A stretch of 14,306 bases of DNA from UBA1081 sp964443825. Lineage in GTDB: Bacteria; Bacillota; Clostridia; Oscillospirales; Acutalibacteraceae. The notes under the pieces are model-generated. The model searched no databases and was not told the origin of the DNA. It saw only the letters and a program-made list of their open reading frames with translations. Every line of letters begins with the position of its first letter. Position 1 is the stretch's first letter. Location of the stretch: contig CAYUEV010000040.1 of assembly GCA_964443825.1 (NCBI GenBank), positions 1 through 14,306 of the forward strand. Direction: 5' to 3'. Below, one piece after another: positions 6,209 to 13,489 of the stretch. A program made the position numbers and the translations under genes.

Positions 6209-7698
6209 GCTACGATACCGTCGTGGGGGCTATCCTCGAAAACGCGTTAAAAACCCCTGATAAAACAGCCGTCGCGAAAGGCGATATAAAACTTTCTTAT
6301 AAAGAATTTTCCGAAAAAATAAAATCGGAAGCTTCGCGACTTTTAAGTTTAGGAATAAAGCGAGGCGACAGAGTTTTAATAACGGCGTATTCCTCTTTAG
6401 AATACGTGATTTCGTTTTTCGCTTTGGAGTATATAGGCGCCGCGCCCGTTCCTGTCGATAAGACTTTCAGGGAGGAAACTCTCTTAAAAAATTATAATTA
6501 CATAAAGCCTAAAGCGTTTTTAACGGATTTAGAGCTTAAAGGCGGGGAATTTAATATTCTGCCGCTTTGCGTTCTTAATAAAACTTTTGAAAACAATGAA
6601 GGCGCGCCTTCGTATACCGAGCCCAACGAAAATTCCACCGCCGAAATACTTTTTACGACGGGAACTACGGGAGAGCCCAAGGGGGTCGTGTTAAGCTATA
6701 GGGCGATAAAAGCGATAACTTTAAACACAAAAGAAGGTCTTGGGATAGAACCTTCCGATATAGTTCTCCTGCCGCTTCCATTAAGTTCTTCCTTAGGTCT
6801 TCGCTGTCTCAGGACAAACTTATATGCCGGCGGCTCCGTAATATTGTGCGACGGGTTTTCTTTTCCTCGTGAAATTAAAACTAATATGGAAAAATACTCC
6901 TGCACGGGCGTCACGCTCGTTCCGGCGTCGGTCGAGCTGCTTTTACGTTTAATGGGGGATAAGTTCGCTGTCGTTTTCAATAAATTAAGATTTATAGATA
7001 TTGGCGCGGGGTCTTTAAGTTCCGGGACGAAAGAAAAATTATTAAACGCGCTTCCCGATACGAAAATTTACAACACTTGGGGATCTACCGAAACGGGCGG
7101 CGTTATATTCCTCGATTTAAAAAAATATCCGCAAAAGAAAAATTCTCTTGGAAAACCCCTAAACTCGGCTGAGATTAAAATTTTGGACGAAGACGGAAAA
7201 GAAAAAGACGCTTTCTCGCAGGAAACCGCCGGCCGCCTTACGATTAAAGGCGATATGATTATGGACGGCTATTTTAACCGTCCCGAGACGAATCTGAAAA
7301 CCATAAAAGACGGCGCGTTGTACACGAACGACCTCGTTTACAAAGATTCGGACGGCTTTATTTATATGTCGGGAAGAACGGACGATATAATAAACTCCGG
7401 CGGCAAAAAGATTAGCCCCGTCGAAATTGAAAATACGGCGTCTTCATACCGCGATATGAGAGAGTGCGCGGTTATTGGAACCGATGACAAAAACGGCGTT
7501 TTAGGGCAGATTCCGCTTCTTTTCGCCGTTCCCGAAACGGGCGAAATCGACGCGAACGACTTAAAGCGGTTTTTATCTTCCCGCCTCGAAAAATACAAAG
7601 TCCCTAAAGAGTATATCTTTTTGAAAGAACTTCCCCGCAACAGAATGAAAAAAATCGATAGGAACGAATTGAGAAAAATCGCGAAAAACGAACGATAA
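6205..7698 (+). CDS. AMP-forming acyl/aminoacyl-carrier ligase (DltA-like role)
   Basis: This 497-residue adenylate-forming enzyme (ANL superfamily) should activate a carboxylic acid with ATP and load it on the carrier protein encoded just before it. Motifs in order: the phosphate loop FTTGTTGEPKG (about 149-159), WGSTETGG (about 292-299), YTNDLVYKDSDGFIYMSGR with the ribose-binding Asp (about 373-391), the hinge RTDDIINSGGKKI, and the C-terminal catalytic Lys in RNRMKKIDR near residue 482. The length fits stand-alone DltA-type ligases. Its ATG overlaps the carrier gene's TGA, which implies translational coupling; AAGG at 6193-6196 serves as the ribosome binding site. I saw no reliable marker for D-alanine specificity, so another small or fatty acid is possible. 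No terminator is obvious after it. Confidence 0.88.
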   Translation: MSYDTVVGAILENALKTPDKTAVAKGDIKLSYKEFSEKIKSEASRLLSLGIKRGDRVLITAYSSLEYVISFFALEYIGAAPVPVDKTFREETLLKNYNYIKPKAFLTDLELKGGEFNILPLCVLNKTFENNEGAPSYTEPNENSTAEILFTTGTTGEPKGVVLSYRAIKAITLNTKEGLGIEPSDIVLLPLPLSSSLGLRCLRTNLYAGGSVILCDGFSFPREIKTNMEKYSCTGVTLVPASVELLLRLMGDKFAVVFNKLRFIDIGAGSLSSGTKEKLLNALPDTKIYNTWGSTETGGVIFLDLKKYPQKKNSLGKPLNSAEIKILDEDGKEKDAFSQETAGRLTIKGDMIMDGYFNRPETNLKTIKDGALYTNDLVYKDSDGFIYMSGRTDDIINSGGKKISPVEIENTASSYRDMRECAVIGTDDKNGVLGQIPLLFAVPETGEIDANDLKRFLSSRLEKYKVPKEYIFLKELPRNRMKKIDRNELRKIAKNER

Positions 7699-7736
7699 AA
7701 TTCTTCACCCGACCGCCTTAAAATATAAAAAAACGC

Positions 7737-7765
7737 TTGACATTTAGCTTAAAGCGGGTTACAAT
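7737..7765 (+). promoter_or_regulatory. Strong sigma-A type promoter
   Basis: The -35 box TTGACA (7737-7742) and the -10 box TACAAT (7760-7765) are separated by an ideal 17 bases. It precedes the exported protein gene at 7854, giving a leader of about 80 bases. A longer reading frame could begin at the TTG of this -35 box, but that is a coincidence. Confidence 0.85.
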
Positions 7766-7815
7766 GTCGGTAGATTATCTTAGAGTAGCGTTTTGTAACT
7801 TGCGGCTTACGCCGG

Positions 7816-7829
7816 GCGGGGTTTCCCGC
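7816..7829 (+). other. Leader hairpin before the exported protein
   Basis: GCGGG (7816-7820) and CCCGC (7825-7829) form a tight stem with a GTTT loop in the transcript leader, about 24 bases before the start codon. No T run follows, so it is not a terminator. It may stabilise the mRNA or affect ribosome access. Confidence 0.5.
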
Positions 7830-7853
7830 TTTAAACAAAATGAGGTGAATTTT

Positions 7854-9008
7854 ATGAAAAAAGTTGCCGCCGCTCTTTTAGCGGTCGTTATGATTCTCTG
7901 TTCGCTGTCGATAGCGTCTTACGCCGCCGATGGGGGCAAATGCGAAGTCGTTTTCGGAGAAATGGACGAGTTTATCAAAGGGTATGATCTTGGCAAATAC
8001 AGAAACGACTATGTCGGAAAGTACATGGGCTACGAGTACGGCAAAGATTACCGGTACGTTATTAAAAACGAGGACGGCTCCACGACCGACGTCAAAACCG
8101 TTCCATACGCTTACGAGTGTCCTGTCAACAAGCCGTTGGAATTTTACGTTTCCGTCGCGGACTATATAGAGCCTTCGAGCGTAAGGATGCTCGCCTTCCC
8201 GACTAACGCCGTCATAAGCGACGCTTTCGACACTGTTACGGGCGAACCTAATATCTCGTATCAGATCAAAAAGACTTCTCAAGATATGTTCGCCGTCCGT
8301 CCTACCGCCGAGGACGCGGATAAGGGCATTACTGTTTGCCTTTCGGAATACCATCTTTTTAACGATTGCTTTGAATACAGTTTCCCGACTTCGGACTACT
8401 ACAAAGTCCAAAGAGTGCAGGATACCACGGGCGGCTATATATATATAAAAGATGCGCAAGGCAATACAACTACAACTAAGATCAAGCCGGAGGACAGATT
8501 TAAACCATACGATTACGGCAATAAAAAAGTGGTTTACGATAACGAGACGCTGTTCTTCGAGGTGAGAATTCCATTAGATAACGACAAGTACGAGTATCAC
8601 CCCGACACATATCAGGTTTCCTATACGCGTGGCAAAGGCGACAGTCAAAAGACCTATAACCTTAAGACGTCCAGTCAGACCGAGTTTACTCCTCTTGCCG
8701 AAGGCGCCGATGAGAAAACGGGCTGGGTCGGTCGTTACATAATCGACAAGACGGCTCCCGAGGACGGAATCTATCCTGAACAGGTCGACATTTTCAGAAT
8801 CGACAACGTTGATTCCACTGTAAAAATAAAAGTCAGAGGCACGGTTAAATACACCGTCGATATGTTAAGCGAGCTCTTTAAGAACTCCGACTCCAGCGCT
8901 TTTGACGATTTTGACTGGGATTCCGCCGATCTCTCCCCGGTTGTGGAATTTATCGCCAGAGTAATCGTCCTTATTTCAAAGGTGATAGCGGGCTTTATCG
9001 GCGTTTAG
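7854..9008 (+). CDS. Exported protein of unknown function with C-terminal hydrophobic helix
   Basis: I do not recognise a family. The start is ATG 7854, with GAGGTG (7842-7847) as ribosome binding site. The protein is 384 residues. Residues 1-24 form a clear signal peptide (basic MKK, hydrophobic core, SYA then A at the likely cleavage site). The mature part is rich in Asp, Tyr, Lys and Thr, apparently beta-rich, and has no cysteine pattern beyond a few residues. Near the end an acidic linker (SSAFDDFDWDSADLS) leads to a hydrophobic helix, VVEFIARVIVLISKVIAG, that reaches the C-terminus. No basic tail or LPXTG sorting motif is present. It has its own strong promoter and a terminator, so it is a single-gene unit, probably well expressed at the surface. 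A link to the acylation genes upstream is only positional. Confidence 0.85.
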   Translation: MKKVAAALLAVVMILCSLSIASYAADGGKCEVVFGEMDEFIKGYDLGKYRNDYVGKYMGYEYGKDYRYVIKNEDGSTTDVKTVPYAYECPVNKPLEFYVSVADYIEPSSVRMLAFPTNAVISDAFDTVTGEPNISYQIKKTSQDMFAVRPTAEDADKGITVCLSEYHLFNDCFEYSFPTSDYYKVQRVQDTTGGYIYIKDAQGNTTTTKIKPEDRFKPYDYGNKKVVYDNETLFFEVRIPLDNDKYEYHPDTYQVSYTRGKGDSQKTYNLKTSSQTEFTPLAEGADEKTGWVGRYIIDKTAPEDGIYPEQVDIFRIDNVDSTVKIKVRGTVKYTVDMLSELFKNSDSSAFDDFDWDSADLSPVVEFIARVIVLISKVIAGFIGV

Positions 9009-9018
9009 TCGTCCGTTT

Positions 9019-9071
9019 GACTTGCGCTGATAAATTATAAAGGAGTCTTGAACGGTGAAAATCCGCAAGTC
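9019..9071 (+). other. Inverted repeat in the 3' region, possible structured RNA
   Basis: GACTTGCG (9019-9026) and CGCAAGTC (9064-9071) are a perfect 8-base inverted repeat around a 37-base loop. A further pairing, TCTTG (9046-9050) with CAAGA (9107-9111), is an alternative. The stretch lies between the exported protein's stop and the terminator at 9130, so it would form the 3' end of that transcript. A TTG frame of 41 codons (9048-9173) with an AGGAG before it runs through the terminator, which argues against a gene. Confidence 0.4.
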
Positions 9072-9127
9072 GCGTTAAGCGGTCAGTTTCGGTTTTCCGT
9101 TCTTTGCAAGACATTGTCCTATATAAA

Positions 9128-9165
9128 AGCGAGGCGGGATTTTCTCACCTCGTTTGCTTTTTTCT
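9128..9165 (+). terminator. Intrinsic terminator after the exported protein
   Basis: CGAGG (9130-9134) pairs with CCTCG (9148-9152), followed by a T-rich tail containing six T (9158-9163). It closes the 7737-9008 transcription unit before the rny promoter. Confidence 0.75.
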
Positions 9166-9223
9166 GTTTTTGATTTAAGGGGCGGCAATCGACTTAATTT
9201 ATAATCTAAATAATTTTAAACGC

Positions 9224-9252
9224 TTGACAATAACGGCGGCAGGGTATAAAAT
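9224..9252 (+). promoter_or_regulatory. Promoter for the rny operon
   Basis: The -35 box TTGACA (9224-9229) and the -10 box TAAAAT (9247-9252) have a 17-base spacer. An overlapping TATAAA at 9245-9250 is an alternative with a 15-base spacer. Transcription should start around 9258-9260, leaving a leader of about 230 bases before rny. Confidence 0.8.
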
Positions 9253-9257
9253 AGAAT

Positions 9258-9332
9258 AGATAATGCGTTATTGTTTTATTCGCATATTTTAGCGCATTAT
9301 TTTTAAGAATTTTTTAAAACCCGTTTTCGGGT
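9258..9332 (+). promoter_or_regulatory. Structured 5' leader of rny
   Basis: ATAATGCG (9260-9267) pairs perfectly with CGCATTAT (9293-9300), right at the predicted transcript 5' end. CGCAT (9281-9285) inside the loop could pair with the same left arm instead, so two folds exclude each other. Another hairpin, ACCCG (9319-9323) with CGGGT (9328-9332), has a TTTT loop. The rest of the leader to 9488 is AT-rich with no gene. A role in mRNA stability or autoregulation is inferred. Confidence 0.45.
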
Positions 9333-9488
9333 AATCAATCCATAGATTTTAGAATCGGACAGAGTCAAAAGGCTTTTAATATAGATTTAAAACTTGATTC
9401 ATGCAAAGTAAATAACGATATTTAGTTTTTTCCGCTCTTCCTTTTCAATATCTATTACGAACTTCTCAAATGGAGGTGCAAACTAAGC

Positions 9489-11042
9489 ATGAAACTCGGT
9501 TTGGCAATAGCTCTTATTATTATTGCCGCCGTCGTATTTGGCGTCGTTGGTTTCGTTTTAGGCGAGATACACAGAAAAAAAGTCGCCGAATCAGTCATAG
9601 GTTCGGCTAACGAGGAAGCCAACAGGATTGTCAGTCAAGCTTTATCGGAGGCTGAATCAAAAAAGAAAGAAGCCATACTCGAAGCGAAAGACGAGGTACA
9701 CAAACAGCGAACCGACTTAGAAAAGGAAACGTCCGAAAGACGAAACGAACTTAGGAAACAGGAGAGAAGATTAGTCCAGAAAGAAGAAAATCTTGAAAGA
9801 AAACTGGACAATATCGAAAAGAAAGAAGAGTCTCTCAACAAAAAAATCAAAGACGCGGAAGTCAAAACGCAGGAAGCCGAACAACTCAAAAAGAGCCAGT
9901 TCGAAATGCTTGAAAAAATTTCCGGTTTTACCAAAGATCAGGCTAAGGACTACCTTATTAAAAACCTTGAAGGCGAGTTGACGCACGAAAAAGCCTTAAA
10001 AATCCTTGAAGTCGAACAACAGTATAAAGACGACGCCGATAAATTGGCGAGGGAGATTATTACGTCCGCCATTCAAAGATGCGCGGCGGATCAAGTGAGC
10101 GAAGCCGCCGTATCCGTGGTTACGCTTCCCAGCGACGAGATGAAAGGCAGAATAATAGGGCGCGAAGGCCGCAACATCAGAGCTCTGGAAACGATTACGG
10201 GCGTAGATCTTATTATCGACGACACGCCCGAAACGATAACCGTATCGAGCTTCGACCCCGTTAGGAGAGAGATTGCGCGCTTAACTCTTGAAAAGCTCAT
10301 TATGGACGGCAGAATACATCCGGCCAGAATCGAGGAGACATACGAAAAATCAAAGCGCGAAGTAGAGCAGAGTATCAGGCACGCCGGCGAGAGAGCCGTC
10401 GTTGACGCGGGCGTAAGCGGACTTCATATGGAGTTGGTTAAACTTTTAGGCAGATTAAAATACCGCACGAGCTACGGTCAGAACGTGTTGAATCATTCGC
10501 TCGAGGTTTCCTATATAGCGGGACTTATGGCGTCTGAGTTGGGGGCGGACGTTAAGACCGCCAAAAGAGCGGGTCTTTTGCACGATATAGGCAAGGCGCT
10601 CGACCACCAGGTCGACGGATCTCATGTTGAGTTGGGCGTGGAGTACGCTAAAAAATACAAGGAGAACGAAGCCGTAGTTCACGCTATAGCCGCGCACCAC
10701 GGCGACGTAGAGCCGAAGACGGTAGTCGCCTGCTTAGTCCAGGCGGCGGACGCTATATCGGCGGCGAGACCCGGAGCGAGGCGCGAAAACGTTCAAAATT
10801 ACATAAAGCGTCTTGAAAAATTAGAAGAGATCGCGACGTCGTTCGACGGCGTTGAGAAATCATACGCCATTCAAGCGGGACGCGAAGTCAGAATTATGGT
10901 AAAGCCCGAAGTCGTAAGCGACGACGAAATGACGCTTATGGCGAGGGATATAGTTAAAAGGATTGAGGACGAACTCGAATATCCCGGTCAAATTAAAGTA
11001 AACATAATAAGAGAGAGCCGCGTATCGGATTACGCGAAATAA
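9489..11042 (+). CDS. rny: Ribonuclease Y
   Basis: This membrane-anchored endoribonuclease starts bulk mRNA decay in Firmicutes. The protein is 517 residues, close to the 520 of Bacillus subtilis. Layout: an N-terminal membrane helix (about 3-27, LGLAIALIIIAAVVFGVVG), a long charged coiled coil rich in Lys and Glu (about 30-170), a KH RNA-binding domain with the GREG loop (about 207-270), and an HD domain starting near 335, with the metal-binding HD pair in GLLHDIGKALDHQ and a following AAHHGD. The ATG at 9489 has GGAGG at 9472-9476. It has a dedicated promoter at 9224 and a long leader. ymdB follows 83 bases after its stop, the same neighbour as in many Bacilli and Clostridia. Nothing looks damaged. 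Confidence 0.97.
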   Translation: MKLGLAIALIIIAAVVFGVVGFVLGEIHRKKVAESVIGSANEEANRIVSQALSEAESKKKEAILEAKDEVHKQRTDLEKETSERRNELRKQERRLVQKEENLERKLDNIEKKEESLNKKIKDAEVKTQEAEQLKKSQFEMLEKISGFTKDQAKDYLIKNLEGELTHEKALKILEVEQQYKDDADKLAREIITSAIQRCAADQVSEAAVSVVTLPSDEMKGRIIGREGRNIRALETITGVDLIIDDTPETITVSSFDPVRREIARLTLEKLIMDGRIHPARIEETYEKSKREVEQSIRHAGERAVVDAGVSGLHMELVKLLGRLKYRTSYGQNVLNHSLEVSYIAGLMASELGADVKTAKRAGLLHDIGKALDHQVDGSHVELGVEYAKKYKENEAVVHAIAAHHGDVEPKTVVACLVQAADAISAARPGARRENVQNYIKRLEKLEEIATSFDGVEKSYAIQAGREVRIMVKPEVVSDDEMTLMARDIVKRIEDELEYPGQIKVNIIRESRVSDYAK

Positions 11043-11050
11043 AAATTTTG

Positions 11051-11080
11051 CCGGAGGTTTATGATCTCCGGCGCATTCTT
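11051..11080 (+). terminator. Strong hairpin between rny and ymdB, possible partial terminator
   Basis: GCCGGAG (11051-11057) and CTCCGGC (11067-11073) form a perfect 7-base stem. The tail (GCATTCTTT) is poor in T, so it probably only reduces read-through or protects the rny mRNA 3' end. No separate ymdB promoter is evident in the short gap. Confidence 0.5.
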
Positions 11081-11125
11081 TAAAAATCGAATTTAAAATA
11101 GCGCTTTTCCCGGTCGGTGTTTTTT

Positions 11126-11905
11126 GTGAATATTTTAGCGATTGGCGACGTTGTAGGAAAAGGCGGGTGTGAGTTTTTAAGAAAGACCCTTCCCGCTTTT
11201 AAAAAGTTTAATAAAATCGACATATGCGTCGTGAACGGCGAAAATTCCGCCCCCGGGAACGGAATAACCGGGAACTCCGTAGCCGATATTTTAACAAGCG
11301 GAGCGGACGTGGTGACGACGGGCAATCACGCGTTTAAAAAACAGGAAATATACAATAAATTTAACGACGAAACCACGCCTTTAATACGCCCCGCCAATTT
11401 TTACAAAGACGCGCCGGGGAGGGGCTATTACATAATCGACAAAGGGTATGTAAAAGCCGCCGTAATCAACTTAATAGGCACGGTGTATCTCGATTCTTTC
11501 GACAATCCCTTTTATGTTATCGACAACATTTTAAACGAGGAAGAAGTCAAGTCCTGCAAGATAAAGCTCCTCGACTTTCACGCGGAGGCGACTAGCGAAA
11601 AACGCGCCATGGGCTTTTACCTTGACGGGAGAGTTTCGGCGGTTTTCGGCACTCACACTCACGTTCAAACCAGCGACGCGACGGTTTTGCCTTTGGGCGC
11701 GGGCTATATTACGGATCTCGGCATGACGGGGAGCGTAAACTCGGTTTTGGGAGTTAAGCCCGAAAAGGCGATCGCTAAATTAAAAACCCATATGCCCGAA
11801 AGATTCGACGAGGCCGCCGGACCTTATAAAATGGAAGGCTGCGTTTTTGAAATCGATGAAAAAACGGGTAAAGCGAAATCAGCCGAAAGCGTGCAAATAA
11901 TTTAA
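11126..11905 (+). CDS. ymdB: YmdB-family metallophosphodiesterase (TIGR00282 type)
   Basis: YmdB hydrolyses 2',3'-cyclic nucleotides and affects biofilm and sporulation decisions in Bacillus subtilis. I chose GTG 11126 (MNILAIGDVVG, 259 residues) over GTG 11117. With it the metal ligands fall on the family's usual numbers: Asp8 (IGDVVG), Glu39-Asn40 (NGENSAPG) and His68 (TTGNHAF), followed by the His of DFHAEATSEK and the GTHTHVQT pair. The ribosome binding site is weak for either start (GGTCGGTG before it). The gene lies directly after rny, a known conserved pair in Firmicutes, and four bases before the next gene. It is intact, and all visible metal ligands are present. Confidence 0.94.
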   Translation: MNILAIGDVVGKGGCEFLRKTLPAFKKFNKIDICVVNGENSAPGNGITGNSVADILTSGADVVTTGNHAFKKQEIYNKFNDETTPLIRPANFYKDAPGRGYYIIDKGYVKAAVINLIGTVYLDSFDNPFYVIDNILNEEEVKSCKIKLLDFHAEATSEKRAMGFYLDGRVSAVFGTHTHVQTSDATVLPLGAGYITDLGMTGSVNSVLGVKPEKAIAKLKTHMPERFDEAAGPYKMEGCVFEIDEKTGKAKSAESVQII

Positions 11906-11909
11906 AATA

Positions 11910-13427
11910 ATGAATTGCAACAGGAAATTGACATATAAAATAATCGCCCTGACGTTAATATTTTCCGTTATGACCGCGATTTTTTCAAGCTGCGGCGGGA
12001 CTGTGGTCGTAAGCGAGGGCGACGCCGAAAAAGAAGACCATTCCGTTTTAAGGGAAACGTCAGACGCTCTTAATTTAGGCTATTCGAGCGGCGATTCTCT
12101 TAACCCGTTTTTCATTGGCACAGACCTTAATTTAAGCCTTATTTCGCTTATTTACGAGCCTCTTTTTCATTTGGACGATTCATTTAAAGCGGAGCCTTGC
12201 GTAGCCGAAAAATCAAGCGTTAAAGACTCCGTGCTGACGGTAAAACTTAACGGCGAGAGCTGTTTTTCGGACGGCGGCAAGGTAACCTCCGCCGACGTTT
12301 TGTACTCCTTTAACGCCGCTAAGAAATCCGAAAACTACAAAAGCGAGCTTCTCAATATATCCTCATGCAAAGCTTCGGGAAGCGACACGGTTAATTTTAG
12401 CGTAAAGGGCGACGCGAAAAGAGCCGCCGACTCTTTAAATTTCCCGATAGTTAAAAATTCCACGGCGTCAAACAAAGACAGTTTTCCCATCGGAACGGGC
12501 CTTTACAGCGTTAAAAACGACGAGACGGGATTCAGTCTTATTTACAATTCCTATCGAAAAGAGAGCGAACCCTCGATTAAAACAATAAATTTAATCGACG
12601 TGCCGGAGTCGTCCACTTTAATCCACACTTATGAAATGGGGTCAATCGACGCTTATTTTGACGATTTTTCGAGCGGCTCATATTCGAGGGCGAGCGCCGG
12701 AGTATCGAAAGCGAATCTCACGAATCTCGTGTTTTTGGGATTCAACCAAAATTCTTTCGCGCTCGGTTCAGAAAACGTCAGAAAGGCCGTTTATTATTCG
12801 ATAAACAGGCAGTCCATAGCTAAAAACTCGTTTAAGAACTACGCCGTCCCCGCCGCCACTCCTTATCACCCCGAATGGCACGTTTTATCCGAGAGCGGGT
12901 ACGATATAAGCGGTCTTACGTTAGATTACGACGGCGCTGAAAAGCTTATGAAGAGCGAAGGGTATAAAGGCTCTGTAAGCTACAATCTCGCCGTGTACGC
13001 CGGCAACGGCTTTAAAACCGCCGCCGCCGGGGAAATCAAAGAAAACCTTAAAAATATCGGCATAAACGTAAATATTTTAGAGCTTCCGTGGGACGAATAT
13101 ATGTCTGCGGTTCAGGGAGGCGGGTGCGATTTATATATCGGCGAAATAAAACTCCCGCTCGATATGAATATGTCGTCGCTTTTCGGCTCTTCGGGCGAGG
13201 TTTACGGCGCGAACCCGGACGACGCCGTCGGAAAAGCTTATAACGAGTTTGTAAACGGCAATATATCTTTGGGCGCGTTTACGGATTCTTTTTTAGAAAA
13301 TATGCCTTTCGCTCCCATAGCGTTTAGAAGCGGCGCGCTGATTTATTCCAATAAAATAACTCCCGCGGCCGATTGCGATATTAACAATATTTATAAAAAT
13401 ATTTTTGAGTGGACGATAGTAGAATAA
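11910..13427 (+). CDS. Oligopeptide-type ABC transporter substrate-binding lipoprotein
   Basis: This 505-residue family 5 extracellular solute-binding protein (OppA/DppA type) is membrane-anchored by lipid. The N-terminus has basic residues, a hydrophobic stretch (IIALTLIFSVMTAIF) and a lipobox ending SSC with Cys28. Recognisable family stretches are LNLGYSSGDSLNPF, LISLIYEPLFHLD, a DGGKVTSADVLYSFNAA block, a TGLYSVKN stretch, VRKAVYYSINRQSIA, and the late LELPWDEYMSAVQGGGCDLYIGE. No permease or ATPase gene is next to it, so it may be an orphan receptor or serve a transporter elsewhere. It starts four bases after ymdB with no clear ribosome binding site, which suggests coupling to ymdB translation. 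A TTG at 11928 is an alternative start. The peptide or other ligand is unknown. Confidence 0.88.
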   Translation: MNCNRKLTYKIIALTLIFSVMTAIFSSCGGTVVVSEGDAEKEDHSVLRETSDALNLGYSSGDSLNPFFIGTDLNLSLISLIYEPLFHLDDSFKAEPCVAEKSSVKDSVLTVKLNGESCFSDGGKVTSADVLYSFNAAKKSENYKSELLNISSCKASGSDTVNFSVKGDAKRAADSLNFPIVKNSTASNKDSFPIGTGLYSVKNDETGFSLIYNSYRKESEPSIKTINLIDVPESSTLIHTYEMGSIDAYFDDFSSGSYSRASAGVSKANLTNLVFLGFNQNSFALGSENVRKAVYYSINRQSIAKNSFKNYAVPAATPYHPEWHVLSESGYDISGLTLDYDGAEKLMKSEGYKGSVSYNLAVYAGNGFKTAAAGEIKENLKNIGINVNILELPWDEYMSAVQGGGCDLYIGEIKLPLDMNMSSLFGSSGEVYGANPDDAVGKAYNEFVNGNISLGAFTDSFLENMPFAPIAFRSGALIYSNKITPAADCDINNIYKNIFEWTIVE

Positions 13428-13461
13428 AACCACAAAACGACGCTTGTTTATTCTGTTTTCG

Positions 13462-13478
13462 CCAAAATAAAATTTTGG
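13462..13478 (+). promoter_or_regulatory. Perfect AT-rich hairpin overlapping a ribosome binding site
   Basis: CCAAAAT (13462-13468) and ATTTTGG (13472-13478) form a 7-base perfect stem with an AAA loop. The last two G belong to GGAG (13477-13480), the ribosome binding site of the nitroreductase at 13490. In RNA it could hide that site; in DNA the same palindrome could be an operator. Confidence 0.5.
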
Positions 13479-13489
13479 AGTGGATAAAA

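Noticed and set aside
3156..7698. Canonical dlt (D-alanylation) operon
   Set aside because: The gene order is different, there is no DltX or recognisable DltD, and a DHHW protein takes the partner place; only the general logic is shared.
7737..7853. N-terminal extension of the exported protein starting at TTG 7737
   Set aside because: It would begin in the -35 box and hide the signal peptide; ATG 7854 has a good ribosome binding site.
9041..9090. Words resembling the cobalamin riboswitch core (GGTGAAAATCC)
   Set aside because: The conserved CCCGCCACTG-type box does not follow, and the stretch lies before a terminator and the rny promoter, not before a vitamin gene.
9048..9173. Small 41-codon frame from TTG with an AGGAG ahead
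   Set aside because: It reads straight through the intrinsic terminator and ends in low-complexity Phe/Cys codons, so it is unlikely to be a protein.
13409..13489. Earlier start for the nitroreductase, overlapping the lipoprotein gene
   Set aside because: The added residues do not look like the family, and GGAG at 13477-13480 fits ATG 13490.
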